Notes: generated from the sequence alone by a model not told the origin. Shown: positions 1 to 10,131, numbered from the stretch's first letter. The stretch is DNA of 64,000 bases from CAYPKG01 sp964411275 (GCA_964411275.1 CAYPKG010000009.1:6650-70649), one strand, 5' to 3'. A program made the numbers and translations.

Positions 1-1262
1 TTATCCCCGTACAATGTCACAATCCCCTGATCCTTCGCCTTTTGCCCATATTCCGAGCGGAGCTGGAAGGCCTGGGTAATCCCGGCGGACTGGGCCAGGT
101 TTGAACGGATCTGATCATCAACCTCGGAAAACTCACGCACGCCGGCCTCCAATTTCTCATCAAGGTACACCACGCACACGCCGTCCACAATATTCACGAT
201 CTCGGAGATATCCCCCGGATTTTGCAGCTGCAGCGCGGCGTCCCGGAACGTTTCCTCCACCTGTGTGCTTTCCTTGCAGACATAATAGGGGATGATGTTA
301 ATGTCCTCGCTTTTTTCATTCATCAGCTTCATGAAATCCGCGCCCTCCTGAAGCGGGGCCATGATATCCGCCTGAAACGTCTTATGCAGCGACTCCAGGG
401 CGCTGTTGAGCAAGCTTTCATATGCCAATGTCGCCCGGTCCAGCTCTTTTTGCTTGGATTTGGCGCCGGAGCCATTCTCGCCGCTTTCCTGTACAGCCGC
501 AAAATACTGGGATGCCGCCAAGGACAGGCTTGTGGCCGCCGTCTGCAGCTCCTGCATTTGCTGGGAATTGAATTTCTTCGCAAGCCGCAGCACTTTCACA
601 TATCCTTCCGGAACATACACGATGACCGGCGGCAGGTTTTCACCCAGCCAACCGATGTTTTCTGCGCAACCCGCCTGTTGTTCCGCAAGCAGCTTGTCGT
701 ACTGCGCCCGGACTTCCTCATCAGAAATAACGATCTCCGCCTCCATTTGCTGCATCAAAAGCGCGGAAACATAGTTGTCCGTAATCGTGGCGCGCACCCG
801 TTCCTCGTTGAGGGAGTTTTCCTTCATCAGCTCCTCAAAAGCCTGTTCGGCCTTGCGCATTCCCTTCTCGTCAGAGCCGAAACGCTCGATATACACAGCG
901 ATTGTCTGCTGATAATATTCATTGTACTGCTGATCGATTTCCATTTTCTGTTCGTCGGTCAGATCGTAAAGCCCGCGGCTGCGCGCCTCCTCTTTGAGGG
1001 CGGTGCGGCCCACGAGATCGTCGATTACCTGCTGCTTGAGCTCCGCGTATTCTGCGGCATACTGCTGCTTGGTAACATCCGCACCATAATACTGTTCGTA
1101 CAGCGCAACCTGTTTGGCGAGATTTTGTTCATACTCCCAATGGTAGATCGGCGTTTCCCCCACCAATCCCACTACTTCATTGGGGTCTTTCGCGCAGCCC
1201 GCCAGTGTGGTAAGCGCAATCAACAGCGCCATCACCAGCGTGAGCTTTTGTATCGCCTTCAT
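1..1262 (-). CDS. PrsA/SurA-like lipoprotein (partial, 3' end outside window)
   Basis: This gene starts at ATG 1262-1260 and runs off the left edge with no stop, giving 420 codons here. The start follows an AAAAAGGAG Shine-Dalgarno site about 8 nt away. Residues 1-24 form a lipoprotein signal peptide with lipobox LAGC, so the mature protein should be anchored outside the membrane. The rest is charged and helix-rich with many Gln/Glu, including the region ELKQQVIDDLVGRTAL, as in the N-terminal chaperone domain of SurA/PrsA-type peptidyl-prolyl isomerases. I infer a role in folding exported proteins. A parvulin catalytic domain cannot be confirmed inside the window. The long plus-strand reading frame over this region is its antisense shadow. 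Confidence 0.75.
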   Translation of the reverse strand, partial: MKAIQKLTLVMALLIALTTLAGCAKDPNEVVGLVGETPIYHWEYEQNLAKQVALYEQYYGADVTKQQYAAEYAELKQQVIDDLVGRTALKEEARSRGLYDLTDEQKMEIDQQYNEYYQQTIAVYIERFGSDEKGMRKAEQAFEELMKENSLNEERVRATITDNYVSALLMQQMEAEIVISDEEVRAQYDKLLAEQQAGCAENIGWLGENLPPVIVYVPEGYVKVLRLAKKFNSQQMQELQTAATSLSLAASQYFAAVQESGENGSGAKSKQKELDRATLAYESLLNSALESLHKTFQADIMAPLQEGADFMKLMNEKSEDINIIPYYVCKESTQVEETFRDAALQLQNPGDISEIVNIVDGVCVVYLDEKLEAGVREFSEVDDQIRSNLAQSAGITQAFQLRSEYGQKAKDQGIVTLYGD

Positions 1263-1465
1263 TCTGCGTTCTCCTTTTTAAGTTGGTAAACCCGCAACCC
1301 GCCGAATAACCCATGCAGCGCGAACAGGCCGAAATACGGGCAAGTCTGCCCAGCACACATCATTATACCTATTTTACATCCGCATTGCAACGAAAGAACA
1401 AGACCCATCCTGTAAACAAACTGTGGCAGAATGCGGATATCTGCCTTAAACTTGCAGCAACCTGA

Positions 1466-1494
1466 TTGTATCCCGTTTGCCGGGCATGTATAAT
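1466..1494 (+). promoter_or_regulatory. SigA promoter for a leaderless P-type ATPase mRNA
   Basis: TTGTAT (1466-1471), a 17-bp spacer and a perfect TATAAT (1489-1494). Transcription should begin about 7 nt downstream of the -10 box, at 1500-1501. That is the A of the ATG chosen for the ATPase, and no Shine-Dalgarno site precedes that ATG. Confidence 0.6.
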
Positions 1495-1500
1495 AGCAAC

Positions 1501-3888
1501 ATGGCAGAAAAATCATTTGCGCGCCTTTTCCCCGACCCGAATACGGGCCTTACAAAGGCGCAAATACAAAACAGAATAGAGAACGGACTCGTCAATACAC
1601 AGCCGCCCGGCATCACAAAAACCGCCGGGCAGATACTAAGGGAGAACCTTTGTACGTTCTTTAACGCCCTGAATTTTGGCCTCGCCATTTGCCTGCTGCT
1701 GGTTAAAAGTTACTCCAACCTGCTGTTTATGGGCGTGGTTTTATGCAATCTGCTCATCGGCACCGTTCAGCAGCTGCGCTCAAAAAAGACGGTGGAGAGG
1801 CTATCCGTGTTATACGCGCCCAAGGCCCGGGCGATCCGGGATGGGGTGGAAACCAGCCTGCCTGTAGACAGGCTGGTTCTTGACGACGTCATCCGCCTGA
1901 AGCTGGGGGATCAAATCCCGGCAGACGCCATCCTGATCGCGGGGGATGTGGAGGTCAACGAGGCGCTCTTGACGGGCGAACCGGACGCCATCGCAAAGCA
2001 GTCGGGGGATCTGCTGCTTTCCGGCTCCTTCGTAGTTTCCGGCGAGTGCCGGGCGCGGGTGGAGCGGCTGGGGGAGGAGAACTACGCCACCCGCATCGCC
2101 CAGGAAGCACGAAAGTATAAAAAGGTGCGCTCCAACCTCATGCGCTCCCTGCAGCGCATCATCCACTTCACCGGCGGCGCGGTGCTGCCGCTGGGGGTGC
2201 TGTTGTTTTCCCGGGCGTATTTCCTCTCCGGGCATACCCTGCAAAGCGCGGTGGAACAGACAGCCGGGTCCATGATCGGCATGATCCCCTCAGGGCTGAT
2301 GCTGCTCACCTCGGTAACACTGGCTGTGGGTGTGATGACCCTCACGAAAAAAAAGACACTTGTCCAGGAGATGTACAGCATTGAAACCCTGTCCAGGGTG
2401 GATATGCTTTGCCTGGATAAGACGGGTACCCTCACCGCGGGGCAAATGGAGGTCACCGCCATCCTGCATCCGGATGAGAATATGGCCCTGGAAACACAGG
2501 GCCTGATCGCAGATTTCTGCGGCGCGTTGCCGGAAGACAACACCACCGCAACCGCGCTCATCAGCTATTGCCGCTCTCAAAACGCGCAGCGTACCCGGGA
2601 AGCTATGGGCATCCTCCCCTTTTCCTCGGAAAGAAAGTACAGCGCCGCCGCGTTCCCCGGGGTGGGCGTGCTGTATCTTGGCGCGATGGAGTTTCTCCGC
2701 CCCCGGCTGCCGGATCAGCTTGTGGCGGCGGCGGACCAATACGCGAAAAATGGCAGCCGGGTGCTTGTGTTCGCGCTGGACAAGGATGCCCTTGACCCAA
2801 AGGCCCCGCCCCGGGAGCCCGAGGCCCTGTGCCTTGTGCTGCTGTCCGACACGTTAAGGCCGGAGGCAAAGCAGACCCTCGGGTTTTTCATAAGCGAGGG
2901 CGTGAATATCAAGCTCATCTCCGGGGACGATCCCCGGACGGTGTCAGGCGTCGCAAGGCGGCTTTCCCTGACCGGCAGCGATAAATGGGTGGACGCCTCC
3001 ACGCTTTTAGATGAGGCGGCGGTGAAGGCGGCGGCCACAAATTACGTGATATTCGGCCGGGTTTCCCCCCAGCAAAAGCGCTGGCTGGTAGAGGCCCTGA
3101 AAGAAGCGGGACATACGGTGGCGATGACAGGCGACGGGGTTAACGATGTGTTGGCATTGAAGGAAGCGGACTGCTCCATCGCGCTAAATGCCGGAAGCGA
3201 TGCCGCGCGCCAGGTTTCCCATCTGGTGCTGCTGGACGATGATTTCGCGAGCCTGCCCGCCGTTGTCATGGAAGGGCGGCGGGTAATCAACAACATCACC
3301 CGAACCGCGTCGCTGTTTCTGGTGAAAACCATATTCTCCTTCCTGTTGACGGTATGCTCCGTGTTTTTCGGCATCCGCTATCCCTTCCAGCCGGTGCAGC
3401 TTTCCCTGATCAGCGCGCTTACAATCGGCATCCCCTCCTTCGTGCTGGCGCTGGAACCCAACCGCATCAGGATTACGGGGGATTTTCTAAAAAACGTGCT
3501 GGCCCGGGCGCTGCCGGGGGCGATACTGGTGTTTTTATACTCCATCATCGCCAATACCCTGGGCCCGCTTGTCGGATTAAACCATCTGGAAGTGAGCACG
3601 CTGTGTGTATATCTGACGGGCTGCGCGGGGCTTTGCGTACTGCTTAAGGTTTCCCTGCCCATAAACTGGAAACGGGCTGCGCTCTTTGTCTGCATGACCC
3701 TGGGGTTCCTCCTCGGTGCGTATTACCTGCGGCGCATTCTGGACATCGGCCTGCCGGTGGGGCGTATCCTCTGGCTACTGTTGCCCATGGCCGCGGGCTG
3801 CTATCCGCTGCTGATGGGGCTGTCGAAATTCATCAGCCTGTTCCTGCTGCGCAACCGGACGATTTTATCGGATATTAAGGATGAATGA
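1501..3888 (+). CDS. Cation-transporting P-type ATPase, CtpE-like
   Basis: A 795-residue membrane pump using an aspartyl-phosphate intermediate. Visible motifs are TGEP (158-161, actuator), DKTGTLT with phosphorylated D306, and TGDGVND (543-549, hinge). TM4 carries a Pro-containing IPSGL motif before the DKTG site, and six more hydrophobic segments lie in the C-terminal third. There is no N-terminal heavy-metal domain. The IPSGL...LVQE arrangement resembles the actinobacterial/streptococcal CtpE group linked to calcium. The substrate is inferred and uncertain. The ATG at 1501 is preferred over in-frame TTG 1477 and ATG 1486 because no start has a Shine-Dalgarno site and the promoter points to transcription starting at 1501. 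The pth gene follows 9 nt downstream. Confidence 0.85.
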   Translation: MAEKSFARLFPDPNTGLTKAQIQNRIENGLVNTQPPGITKTAGQILRENLCTFFNALNFGLAICLLLVKSYSNLLFMGVVLCNLLIGTVQQLRSKKTVERLSVLYAPKARAIRDGVETSLPVDRLVLDDVIRLKLGDQIPADAILIAGDVEVNEALLTGEPDAIAKQSGDLLLSGSFVVSGECRARVERLGEENYATRIAQEARKYKKVRSNLMRSLQRIIHFTGGAVLPLGVLLFSRAYFLSGHTLQSAVEQTAGSMIGMIPSGLMLLTSVTLAVGVMTLTKKKTLVQEMYSIETLSRVDMLCLDKTGTLTAGQMEVTAILHPDENMALETQGLIADFCGALPEDNTTATALISYCRSQNAQRTREAMGILPFSSERKYSAAAFPGVGVLYLGAMEFLRPRLPDQLVAAADQYAKNGSRVLVFALDKDALDPKAPPREPEALCLVLLSDTLRPEAKQTLGFFISEGVNIKLISGDDPRTVSGVARRLSLTGSDKWVDASTLLDEAAVKAAATNYVIFGRVSPQQKRWLVEALKEAGHTVAMTGDGVNDVLALKEADCSIALNAGSDAARQVSHLVLLDDDFASLPAVVMEGRRVINNITRTASLFLVKTIFSFLLTVCSVFFGIRYPFQPVQLSLISALTIGIPSFVLALEPNRIRITGDFLKNVLARALPGAILVFLYSIIANTLGPLVGLNHLEVSTLCVYLTGCAGLCVLLKVSLPINWKRAALFVCMTLGFLLGAYYLRRILDIGLPVGRILWLLLPMAAGCYPLLMGLSKFISLFLLRNRTILSDIKDE

Positions 3889-3897
3889 GGTGAAACC

Positions 3898-4503
3898 ATG
3901 TACCTGATCGTGGGGCTGGGCAATCCCGGCATCGCATACAGAAACTCCCGCCACAACGCGGGCTTTTTGGCGTTGGACGCCCTGGCCGCCCGGCTGAACG
4001 TGTCAATCGACCGGCGCGCGCACAAGGGCAAGCTGGCGGAGCTTTTCTTTGAGGGGGAGAAACTTCTCTTGTGTAAGCCCCAGACGTATATGAACTTAAG
4101 CGGCGAATGCGTGCAGGAAATCATGTCCTATTATAAATTGCCCATGGAAAACCTCATCGTGCTGTATGACGATGTGGATCTTCCGGTGGGGGAATTGCGC
4201 ATCCGCGGCGGCGGCACCGGCGGCACCCACAACGGCATGCGCTCCATCATCGCGTGCATGGGCGGCGAAACGGGGTTCCCCAGGGTGCGCATTGGCGTGG
4301 GTAAACAGGAGGTGGGCCGGGATCTGGCGGCACATGTGCTGGGCAAGCCCCCCGTGGAAGAGCGGGAACTCTTAAAAACCGCCTTTGAAAATGCGGCGGA
4401 CGCGGCGCAACTCATCATAAAAGGACAACTATCCGAGGCGCAGGCGAAATATAATATAAAAAAGAGAGACAAAGACATTCCCTCCGAGGAGGAGCAAGGG
4501 TGA
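3898..4503 (+). CDS. pth: Peptidyl-tRNA hydrolase
   Basis: A 201-residue cytoplasmic enzyme that cleaves the ester bond of peptidyl-tRNAs dropped from ribosomes. The N-terminus has VGLGNPG and the catalytic His19 in RHNAGF, followed by KPQTYMNLSG and the YDDVDLPVG segment typical of bacterial Pth. Length is normal for the family. A GAGGTG Shine-Dalgarno site lies just before the ATG. The stop overlaps the GTG start of mfd by 4 nt (GTGA), so the two are translationally coupled. The pth-mfd pairing is common in Bacillota. Confidence 0.96.
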   Translation: MYLIVGLGNPGIAYRNSRHNAGFLALDALAARLNVSIDRRAHKGKLAELFFEGEKLLLCKPQTYMNLSGECVQEIMSYYKLPMENLIVLYDDVDLPVGELRIRGGGTGGTHNGMRSIIACMGGETGFPRVRIGVGKQEVGRDLAAHVLGKPPVEERELLKTAFENAADAAQLIIKGQLSEAQAKYNIKKRDKDIPSEEEQG

Positions 4504-7500
4504 TCAGCTTATTAGACGCGCTTCGCGATGCGCCGGAGTTTAACCGGCTGCACGAATTGATGGCGGCGGGCCTGGGCCCTGCGGCGGCATTTGGCCTGCC
4601 GGAAGCCCATGCCTCTTTCGTATTCGCCAAATTAAGCGAAAAAATAACCGCATTGTATGTGGCCGCGTCGGAGCAGGCGGCGGAGCGGGCATACCAACAG
4701 GCTGAGGCGCTGTTGGGAGACCGCGCGCTGTTTTTGCCGCTGAGGGAAATTCGGCTGACCCATGCCTACGCCGCGGCAGGCGGCCGGACAAAGGCCCGCA
4801 TGACAACCCTCTCCCGGCTGATACTGGAAAAAAACACGCCCCACGCCATCATTGCGTCCGTAGAGACGTTGATGCAGCGGCTGGCCCCGCCAGAGGTGCT
4901 GGGCCGCACGGTGCGGCGGCTGTCTGTGGGCGATGAGCATCCTCCCAGGTTGCTGTTGAGCGGGCTTATGGACGCGGGCTATGAAATCGTGGAGCTGGTG
5001 GAGGGCCCGGGGCAGGCAGCCCTCAGAGGGGATATTCTCGACCTGTACGCGCCCCATGCCCCAAGGCCATGCCGGATCGAGTTCTTTGGCGACGAAATCG
5101 ACCGGATTTCCTATTATGACCCCGCCACCCAGCGCTCTGAAGAGCAGCTTTTAGAAGCGCTTATTACCCCCGCCACCGAAGCGCCCCAGGACGCGGCGGC
5201 CATCGCCAGGGCGCTTTCGTCCATCGGCGGCAGCGCGGACCCGGCAGCCGCCCGGGGCTTTGACGCCCAGCGCATCGCCTGGGAGGCGGGAAAGGCTTCC
5301 CCAGGCGCGGAAGCGCTGTTGCCGGTGCTGTATCCCAACGCGCCCGCGACGCTGTTGTCCTATCTCCCGTCCGACGCCATCCTGCTCCTGCAGGAGCCGC
5401 CCAGGCTGGAGGACGCGGCCCAGGCCGCCTACCGCTTGTTTGAGCAGGAGGTGACCGCCATGCTGAACCGGGGAGAGGGCTGTTCTGCCCAGATGGAGCT
5501 GCTTCTCCCGCCGGACGCGCTGTTTCGCGCCCTTGATACCCCGCACACCGGGCTGTTGTACACACTCAAGCGCAGCTTTGGTCGCATCCGCGCCAAGGAC
5601 AGCGTGGATTTTGACGCGGCCCGCCCCGCCCCGGTGTATCCGCTGGAAGCCGGGCGGGAGGAGCTAGCCAGGGACATCGGCGCCTGGAAAAAAACCGGAA
5701 GCGCCGTCGTGCTGTTCGCAGGCGCCCATGGGGAGCGGCTCAGGCAGGAATTGCTGGATCTCAAATGCGAAACGGCGTTTGCGCCAAAGCTCATGCGCCC
5801 GCCGCAAAAAGGCGAGGCGATCATCATAGGCGAAAGCCTTGTACAGGGGATGTGCTGGCCCAGCCTCCGGCTGGTCATATTAAGCGAGGCGGAACTGACC
5901 CCGGGTTTGACGGGGGCGCGGGCGCTGAAAAAAACCGCCCGGGGCGCAAGGCCGCAGCTGGTGTTCGCGGACCTGAAGCCTGGGGATCTTGTGGTGCACG
6001 AGGCCCACGGCATCGGCAGGTTTTTAGGGGTTGAGGCGTTGACGGTGCAGGATACTACCCGGGATTATTTGCTGCTGCAGTATGCGGGGGGCGACAGGCT
6101 GTATATCCCCACGGATCAGCTGGACCGGGTGCAGAAATACATCGGCGGCGCTGGAGAGGAGCCGGTGAGCGTTCACCTTTCCAAATTGGGGGGCAGCGAA
6201 TGGCAGCGGAAGGTCAGCCGGGCGCGGGGCGCGGTGAAGGCGCTGGCGTTCGATCTCGCGCAGCTGTACGCAAAGCGCGGACAGGAGCCGGGCTTTGGGT
6301 TCTCTCCCGATTCCCCCTGGCAGCGCCAGCTGGAGGAGCGGTTTCCCTTTGACGAAACGCCGGACCAGCTCAATAGCATCAACGAAATCAAGGCGGATAT
6401 GGAACGCCCCCGGCCCATGGACCGGCTGTTGTGCGGAGACGTGGGCTATGGCAAAACGGAGGTAGCGCTGCGGGCGGCGTTCAAGGCGGCGCAGGACAGC
6501 AAGCAGGTTGCGTTCCTGGTGCCCACCACAATCCTCGCCCAGCAGCATTACAATACGCTGTGCGCTAGGTTTGAGGAGTTTCCGGTGCGCGTCGGGCTTT
6601 TGTCCCGGTTTAAAACCCCCCAGGAACAAAAAAAACTGAAGGAAGCCATCAAGGCCGGCCAGGTGGACGTGGTGGTGGGCACCCACGCGCTGCTGTCCAA
6701 GGACGTAAAATTTAAGGATCTGGGGCTTTTGATCGTAGACGAGGAGCAGCGCTTTGGCGTGGGGCATAAGGAGCAGATCAAGACCCTGCGCGCCAACATC
6801 GACGTGCTGACTTTATCCGCAACGCCCATCCCCCGGACGCTGCACATGTCCATGGTAGGCATCCGGGATATGAGCATCATCAGCACCCCGCCGGAGGAAC
6901 GCTACCCTGTGCAGACCTATGTCCTGGAGTATTCCGACATACTCACGGCGGATGTCATCAATAAGGAGCTGGGCCGGGGCGGCCAATGCTATGTGGTATA
7001 CAACAGGGTCGCGCAGATGGAAGGGTTTGCCAAGCGGTTGAGCGGCTTGCTTCCCGCGTCCGCCCGGGTGGGATATGCCAACGGGCAGATGCCTGAACGG
7101 CAGCTGGAGCAGACGATGCTGGATTTTCTGGAGCATCGTATCGATGTGCTGGTATGCTCCACCATCATTGAAAACGGGCTGGACATCCCCAATGTGAACA
7201 CACTCATCGTGATGGACGCGGACAAGATGGGCCTAAGCCAGCTTTACCAGCTGCGGGGGCGGGTTGGCCGGTCCACCCGGCTGGGGTACGCGTATTTTAC
7301 GTTTAAGAAGGATAAGGTTTTGACGGAAATCGCCCACAAGCGGCTTCTGACGCTTTCGGAATTCACGCAGTTCGGCGCGGGCTTCCAGATCGCGCTACGG
7401 GATTTGGAAATCCGGGGGGCTGGCAGCCTTTTGGGGGCGCAGCAGCATGGGCATATGGCGGACGTAGGCTATGAATACTATTGCAAGCTCATGGACGAGG

Positions 7501-7997
7501 CGCTCCGGGAGGCCAAGGGGGAAACCCCGGCGCTGGAGGTGGACACGGTGGTGGATATCCCAGTGGATGCCCATATCCCCAAGACTTATATCCCAAGCGA
7601 GATATTGCGGCTGCAAATGTACAAGCGGATCGCCCTGATCGACGGGCAGGAAGCGCTGCTGGACGTTCAGGATGAGCTCACCGACCGGTATGGGGACATC
7701 CCCGCGCCAACGCAAACTCTCATGGATGTAGCGCTGGTTAAGGCCCTGTGTGCACAGGCGCATATCAGCTCGCTGACCGTAGGCAATCGCAGCGCGAAAC
7801 TGCTGTTCCATCCCGAGGCGCAGATCGACGGGGAGCGGCTGTTCGCCGCCGTGAGCCGGTTTGGGTTAAAGGTGGCCCCTGGGCCGGAGCAGGTATCTTT
7901 GACCTATACCCTGGCGAAGGCGGACGCGGCGATGATACTGTCCCAATTGCCCGGGCTGCTGATGGAGATCGGGGCCTGCGTACTGCAAGAAGAATAG
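4500..7997 (+). CDS. mfd: Transcription-repair coupling factor Mfd
   Basis: A 1165-residue DNA translocase that removes RNA polymerase stalled at lesions and recruits UvrA. It starts with GTG (4500) behind GAGGAGGAG and overlaps the pth stop. In order it has an N-terminal UvrB-like region, the polymerase-interacting domain near residues 490-560 (KPGDLVVHEAHGIGRF), RecG-like helicase motifs with Walker A GDVGYGKTE (646-654) and DEEQ (747-750), the QLRGRVGRS motif VI and a C-terminal autoinhibitory domain. All parts expected of a full-length Mfd are present. Its partners uvrA and uvrB lie about 45 kb downstream in this window. Confidence 0.97.
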   Translation: MISLLDALRDAPEFNRLHELMAAGLGPAAAFGLPEAHASFVFAKLSEKITALYVAASEQAAERAYQQAEALLGDRALFLPLREIRLTHAYAAAGGRTKARMTTLSRLILEKNTPHAIIASVETLMQRLAPPEVLGRTVRRLSVGDEHPPRLLLSGLMDAGYEIVELVEGPGQAALRGDILDLYAPHAPRPCRIEFFGDEIDRISYYDPATQRSEEQLLEALITPATEAPQDAAAIARALSSIGGSADPAAARGFDAQRIAWEAGKASPGAEALLPVLYPNAPATLLSYLPSDAILLLQEPPRLEDAAQAAYRLFEQEVTAMLNRGEGCSAQMELLLPPDALFRALDTPHTGLLYTLKRSFGRIRAKDSVDFDAARPAPVYPLEAGREELARDIGAWKKTGSAVVLFAGAHGERLRQELLDLKCETAFAPKLMRPPQKGEAIIIGESLVQGMCWPSLRLVILSEAELTPGLTGARALKKTARGARPQLVFADLKPGDLVVHEAHGIGRFLGVEALTVQDTTRDYLLLQYAGGDRLYIPTDQLDRVQKYIGGAGEEPVSVHLSKLGGSEWQRKVSRARGAVKALAFDLAQLYAKRGQEPGFGFSPDSPWQRQLEERFPFDETPDQLNSINEIKADMERPRPMDRLLCGDVGYGKTEVALRAAFKAAQDSKQVAFLVPTTILAQQHYNTLCARFEEFPVRVGLLSRFKTPQEQKKLKEAIKAGQVDVVVGTHALLSKDVKFKDLGLLIVDEEQRFGVGHKEQIKTLRANIDVLTLSATPIPRTLHMSMVGIRDMSIISTPPEERYPVQTYVLEYSDILTADVINKELGRGGQCYVVYNRVAQMEGFAKRLSGLLPASARVGYANGQMPERQLEQTMLDFLEHRIDVLVCSTIIENGLDIPNVNTLIVMDADKMGLSQLYQLRGRVGRSTRLGYAYFTFKKDKVLTEIAHKRLLTLSEFTQFGAGFQIALRDLEIRGAGSLLGAQQHGHMADVGYEYYCKLMDEALREAKGETPALEVDTVVDIPVDAHIPKTYIPSEILRLQMYKRIALIDGQEALLDVQDELTDRYGDIPAPTQTLMDVALVKALCAQAHISSLTVGNRSAKLLFHPEAQIDGERLFAAVSRFGLKVAPGPEQVSLTYTLAKADAAMILSQLPGLLMEIGACVLQEE

Positions 7998-8006
7998 GAG
8001 GGCATC

Positions 8007-8291
8007 ATGGAGCGGGGACAAACACTGATATCCGGGTTTTTTCAGCATACGGCCTGCCCCTTTTTCCCTTGCCATAATGTTGAAAACCCGGCTCAATTCA
8101 ACTGTCTGTTCTGCTATTGCCCGCTGTACGCCCTGGGGCCGGACTGCGGAGGCGACCTAACATACACCGAAGGCGGCGCCAAGGACTGCTCCAACTGCCT
8201 TTTGCCCCACCGGCGGGACAGCCTAAAGTATATTGAGAAAAGGCTGCCGCTGATCATGAAGCTGGCGGGCAAACCGCCAACAAAAGAATAG
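8007..8291 (+). CDS. Cysteine-rich small domain protein
   Basis: A 94-residue protein with nine cysteines, including CPFFPCH, NCLFCYCP and KDCSNC, followed by a PH motif. This matches the small Cys-rich domain family (Pfam PF04071 as I recall it), probably a metal-binding fold. TAGGAGGG sits at proper distance before the ATG, and the gene lies 9 nt after mfd, so it is probably co-transcribed. In other genomes the family is known from clostridia and methanogens, sometimes near corrinoid genes, but no such neighbour is present here. Its biochemical role is unknown. Confidence 0.8.
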   Translation: MERGQTLISGFFQHTACPFFPCHNVENPAQFNCLFCYCPLYALGPDCGGDLTYTEGGAKDCSNCLLPHRRDSLKYIEKRLPLIMKLAGKPPTKE

Positions 8292-8310
8292 ACCGCGGCG
8301 TTCTTTCTCA

Positions 8311-10131
8311 TTATCCCTCTTTGGAGGATTTTTTCATGCGCATTTCCTTGTTCAATACGCTTTTGCGCATCCGAATGTTTTGCGGCGTGACTTCCACCAG
8401 CTCGTCCTCGGCGATAAACTCCAGGCATTGCTCCAGCGTCAGGACGGTATAGGGCGTCAGGCGCAGCGCGTCGTCCGAACCGGAGGCCCGGATGTTGGTC
8501 ACGTGCTTCTTCTTGCAGACGTTCACCACGATGTCGTCGGTCTTGGCGTTTTCGCCCACCACCTGCCCTGCGTATACCTGCACCCCCGGCCCTATAAACA
8601 ATCTGCCCCGCTCCTGGGTGTTGTACAGGCCGTATGCGGTGGTTTCCCCTGTCTCGTGGGCCACAAGGCTGCCACGGGAGCGCTCTTCGATCTCCCCCTT
8701 ATAGGCCTCATACCCATGGAATATATGGCTCATGACGCCGTTGCCCCGGGTATCCGTCAACAGCTCGTTGCGGTAGCCCATCAGCCCCCGGGCTGGGATT
8801 AAAAACATCAGCCTGGAGCCTTCTTCTCCCACTTGCATGTCCATCAGCTCCGCCTTGCGGGACCCCAGCTTCTCCATGACCGCACCCACGTACTCCTGGG
8901 GCACGTCCACGGTCAGTTCCTCAACAGGCTCCAGCGTCTTGCCGTTTTTGTCCTGCTTGAATATGACCTTGGGCCGGCTGACCGCGAATTCATATCCCTG
9001 GCGGCGCATTGTTTCAATGAGAATGGACAGGTGCAGTTCGCCCCGGCCGCTGACCTTAAATGTGTCGGTAGAAGCGGTTTCCTCCACCCGCATGGAAATA
9101 TTGGTCTGCACCTCTTTCATCAGCCGTTCCCGGAGGTTTCGGGAGGTCACATACTTTCCTTCCCGCCCGGCAAAGGGGCTGTCGTTGACGAGAAAGTTCA
9201 TAGACACCGTGGGCTCGTCAATATGCACAAAGGGCAAGGGCTCGATATGCCCGGGCTCGCAGGCGGTCTGCCCTAAGCTTAGGCCTTCCACGCCCGCCAC
9301 GGCCACGATGTCGCCGATGGTGGCGGTTTCCACCTCCACCCGCCGCAGCCCCTCAAACCGGTACAGCCTTGTGAGCTTGACATGAATTTCATGCCCGTCA
9401 GGGCCGCCGCACAGCGTTACCGGCATATTTCTCACCGCGGTACCCCGCACAACCCGGCCTATGCCAATCCGCCCTACATAATCGTCATAATCGATTGTGG
9501 AAAATAAAATCTGCAGCGGCGCGCCGCTGTCGCCCTCCGGCGCGGGGATCGTGCTGAGGATCGTTTCAAACAGCGGCTGCATGTCCGTGCCGAGGGCATC
9601 CGGGTTCAACCCCGCATACCCGTCCCTGGCGGAAGCGTATACCACCGGGAAATCCAGCTGCTCCGCCGACGCGCCAAGGTCCATAAACAGCTCAAGGGTT
9701 TCATCCACCACCTCCAGCGGCCGCGCGCCGGGGCGGTCTACCTTGTTGACCACCACGATGGGGATTTTGTTAAGCTCCAGCGCCTTGCGCAGCACAAACC
9801 GGGTCTGGGGCATGCAGCCCTCAAACGCGTCCACCAGCAGCAGTACGCCGTCCACCAGCTGCAGGATGCGCTCCACCTCGCCGCCAAAGTCCGCGTGGCC
9901 CGGCGTGTCCACAATATTGATGCGGTTGCCCCGGTATTCCACCGCCGTGTTTTTGGACAGTATGGTAATGCCCCGCTCCCGCTCCAGGTCGCTGCTGTCC
10001 ATAACCCGTTCCTGTACCTGCTCGTGGGCGCGGAACACACCGCTTTGCCTTAAAAGCTGGTCAACCAGCGTGGTCTTTCCGTGGTCGACATGGGCGATGA
10101 TCGCCACATTGCGAATGTTTTCGTTTCTCAC
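8311..10131 (-). CDS. typA: Ribosome-associated translational GTPase TypA/BipA
   Basis: A 606-residue GTPase of the elongation-factor superfamily that acts on 50S assembly and stress growth. It has P-loop AHVDHGKTT (residues 13-21), DTPGHADF switch II, NKVD base recognition, domains II and V as in EF-G, and the BipA-specific C-terminal domain. It starts with GTG (10131-10129) behind a GAGGAAC Shine-Dalgarno site. It is transcribed alone from its own promoter at 10233-10261 and converges on the mfd operon, ending about 20 nt from the Cys-rich gene. Confidence 0.96.
   Translation of the reverse strand: MRNENIRNVAIIAHVDHGKTTLVDQLLRQSGVFRAHEQVQERVMDSSDLERERGITILSKNTAVEYRGNRINIVDTPGHADFGGEVERILQLVDGVLLLVDAFEGCMPQTRFVLRKALELNKIPIVVVNKVDRPGARPLEVVDETLELFMDLGASAEQLDFPVVYASARDGYAGLNPDALGTDMQPLFETILSTIPAPEGDSGAPLQILFSTIDYDDYVGRIGIGRVVRGTAVRNMPVTLCGGPDGHEIHVKLTRLYRFEGLRRVEVETATIGDIVAVAGVEGLSLGQTACEPGHIEPLPFVHIDEPTVSMNFLVNDSPFAGREGKYVTSRNLRERLMKEVQTNISMRVEETASTDTFKVSGRGELHLSILIETMRRQGYEFAVSRPKVIFKQDKNGKTLEPVEELTVDVPQEYVGAVMEKLGSRKAELMDMQVGEEGSRLMFLIPARGLMGYRNELLTDTRGNGVMSHIFHGYEAYKGEIEERSRGSLVAHETGETTAYGLYNTQERGRLFIGPGVQVYAGQVVGENAKTDDIVVNVCKKKHVTNIRASGSDDALRLTPYTVLTLEQCLEFIAEDELVEVTPQNIRMRKSVLNKEMRMKKSSKEG

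Noticed and set aside
222..1289. Plus-strand 355-codon open frame
   Set aside because: It lies antisense to the lipoprotein gene, has no ribosome site, and its product is low-quality sequence rich in His, Leu and Arg with no domain.
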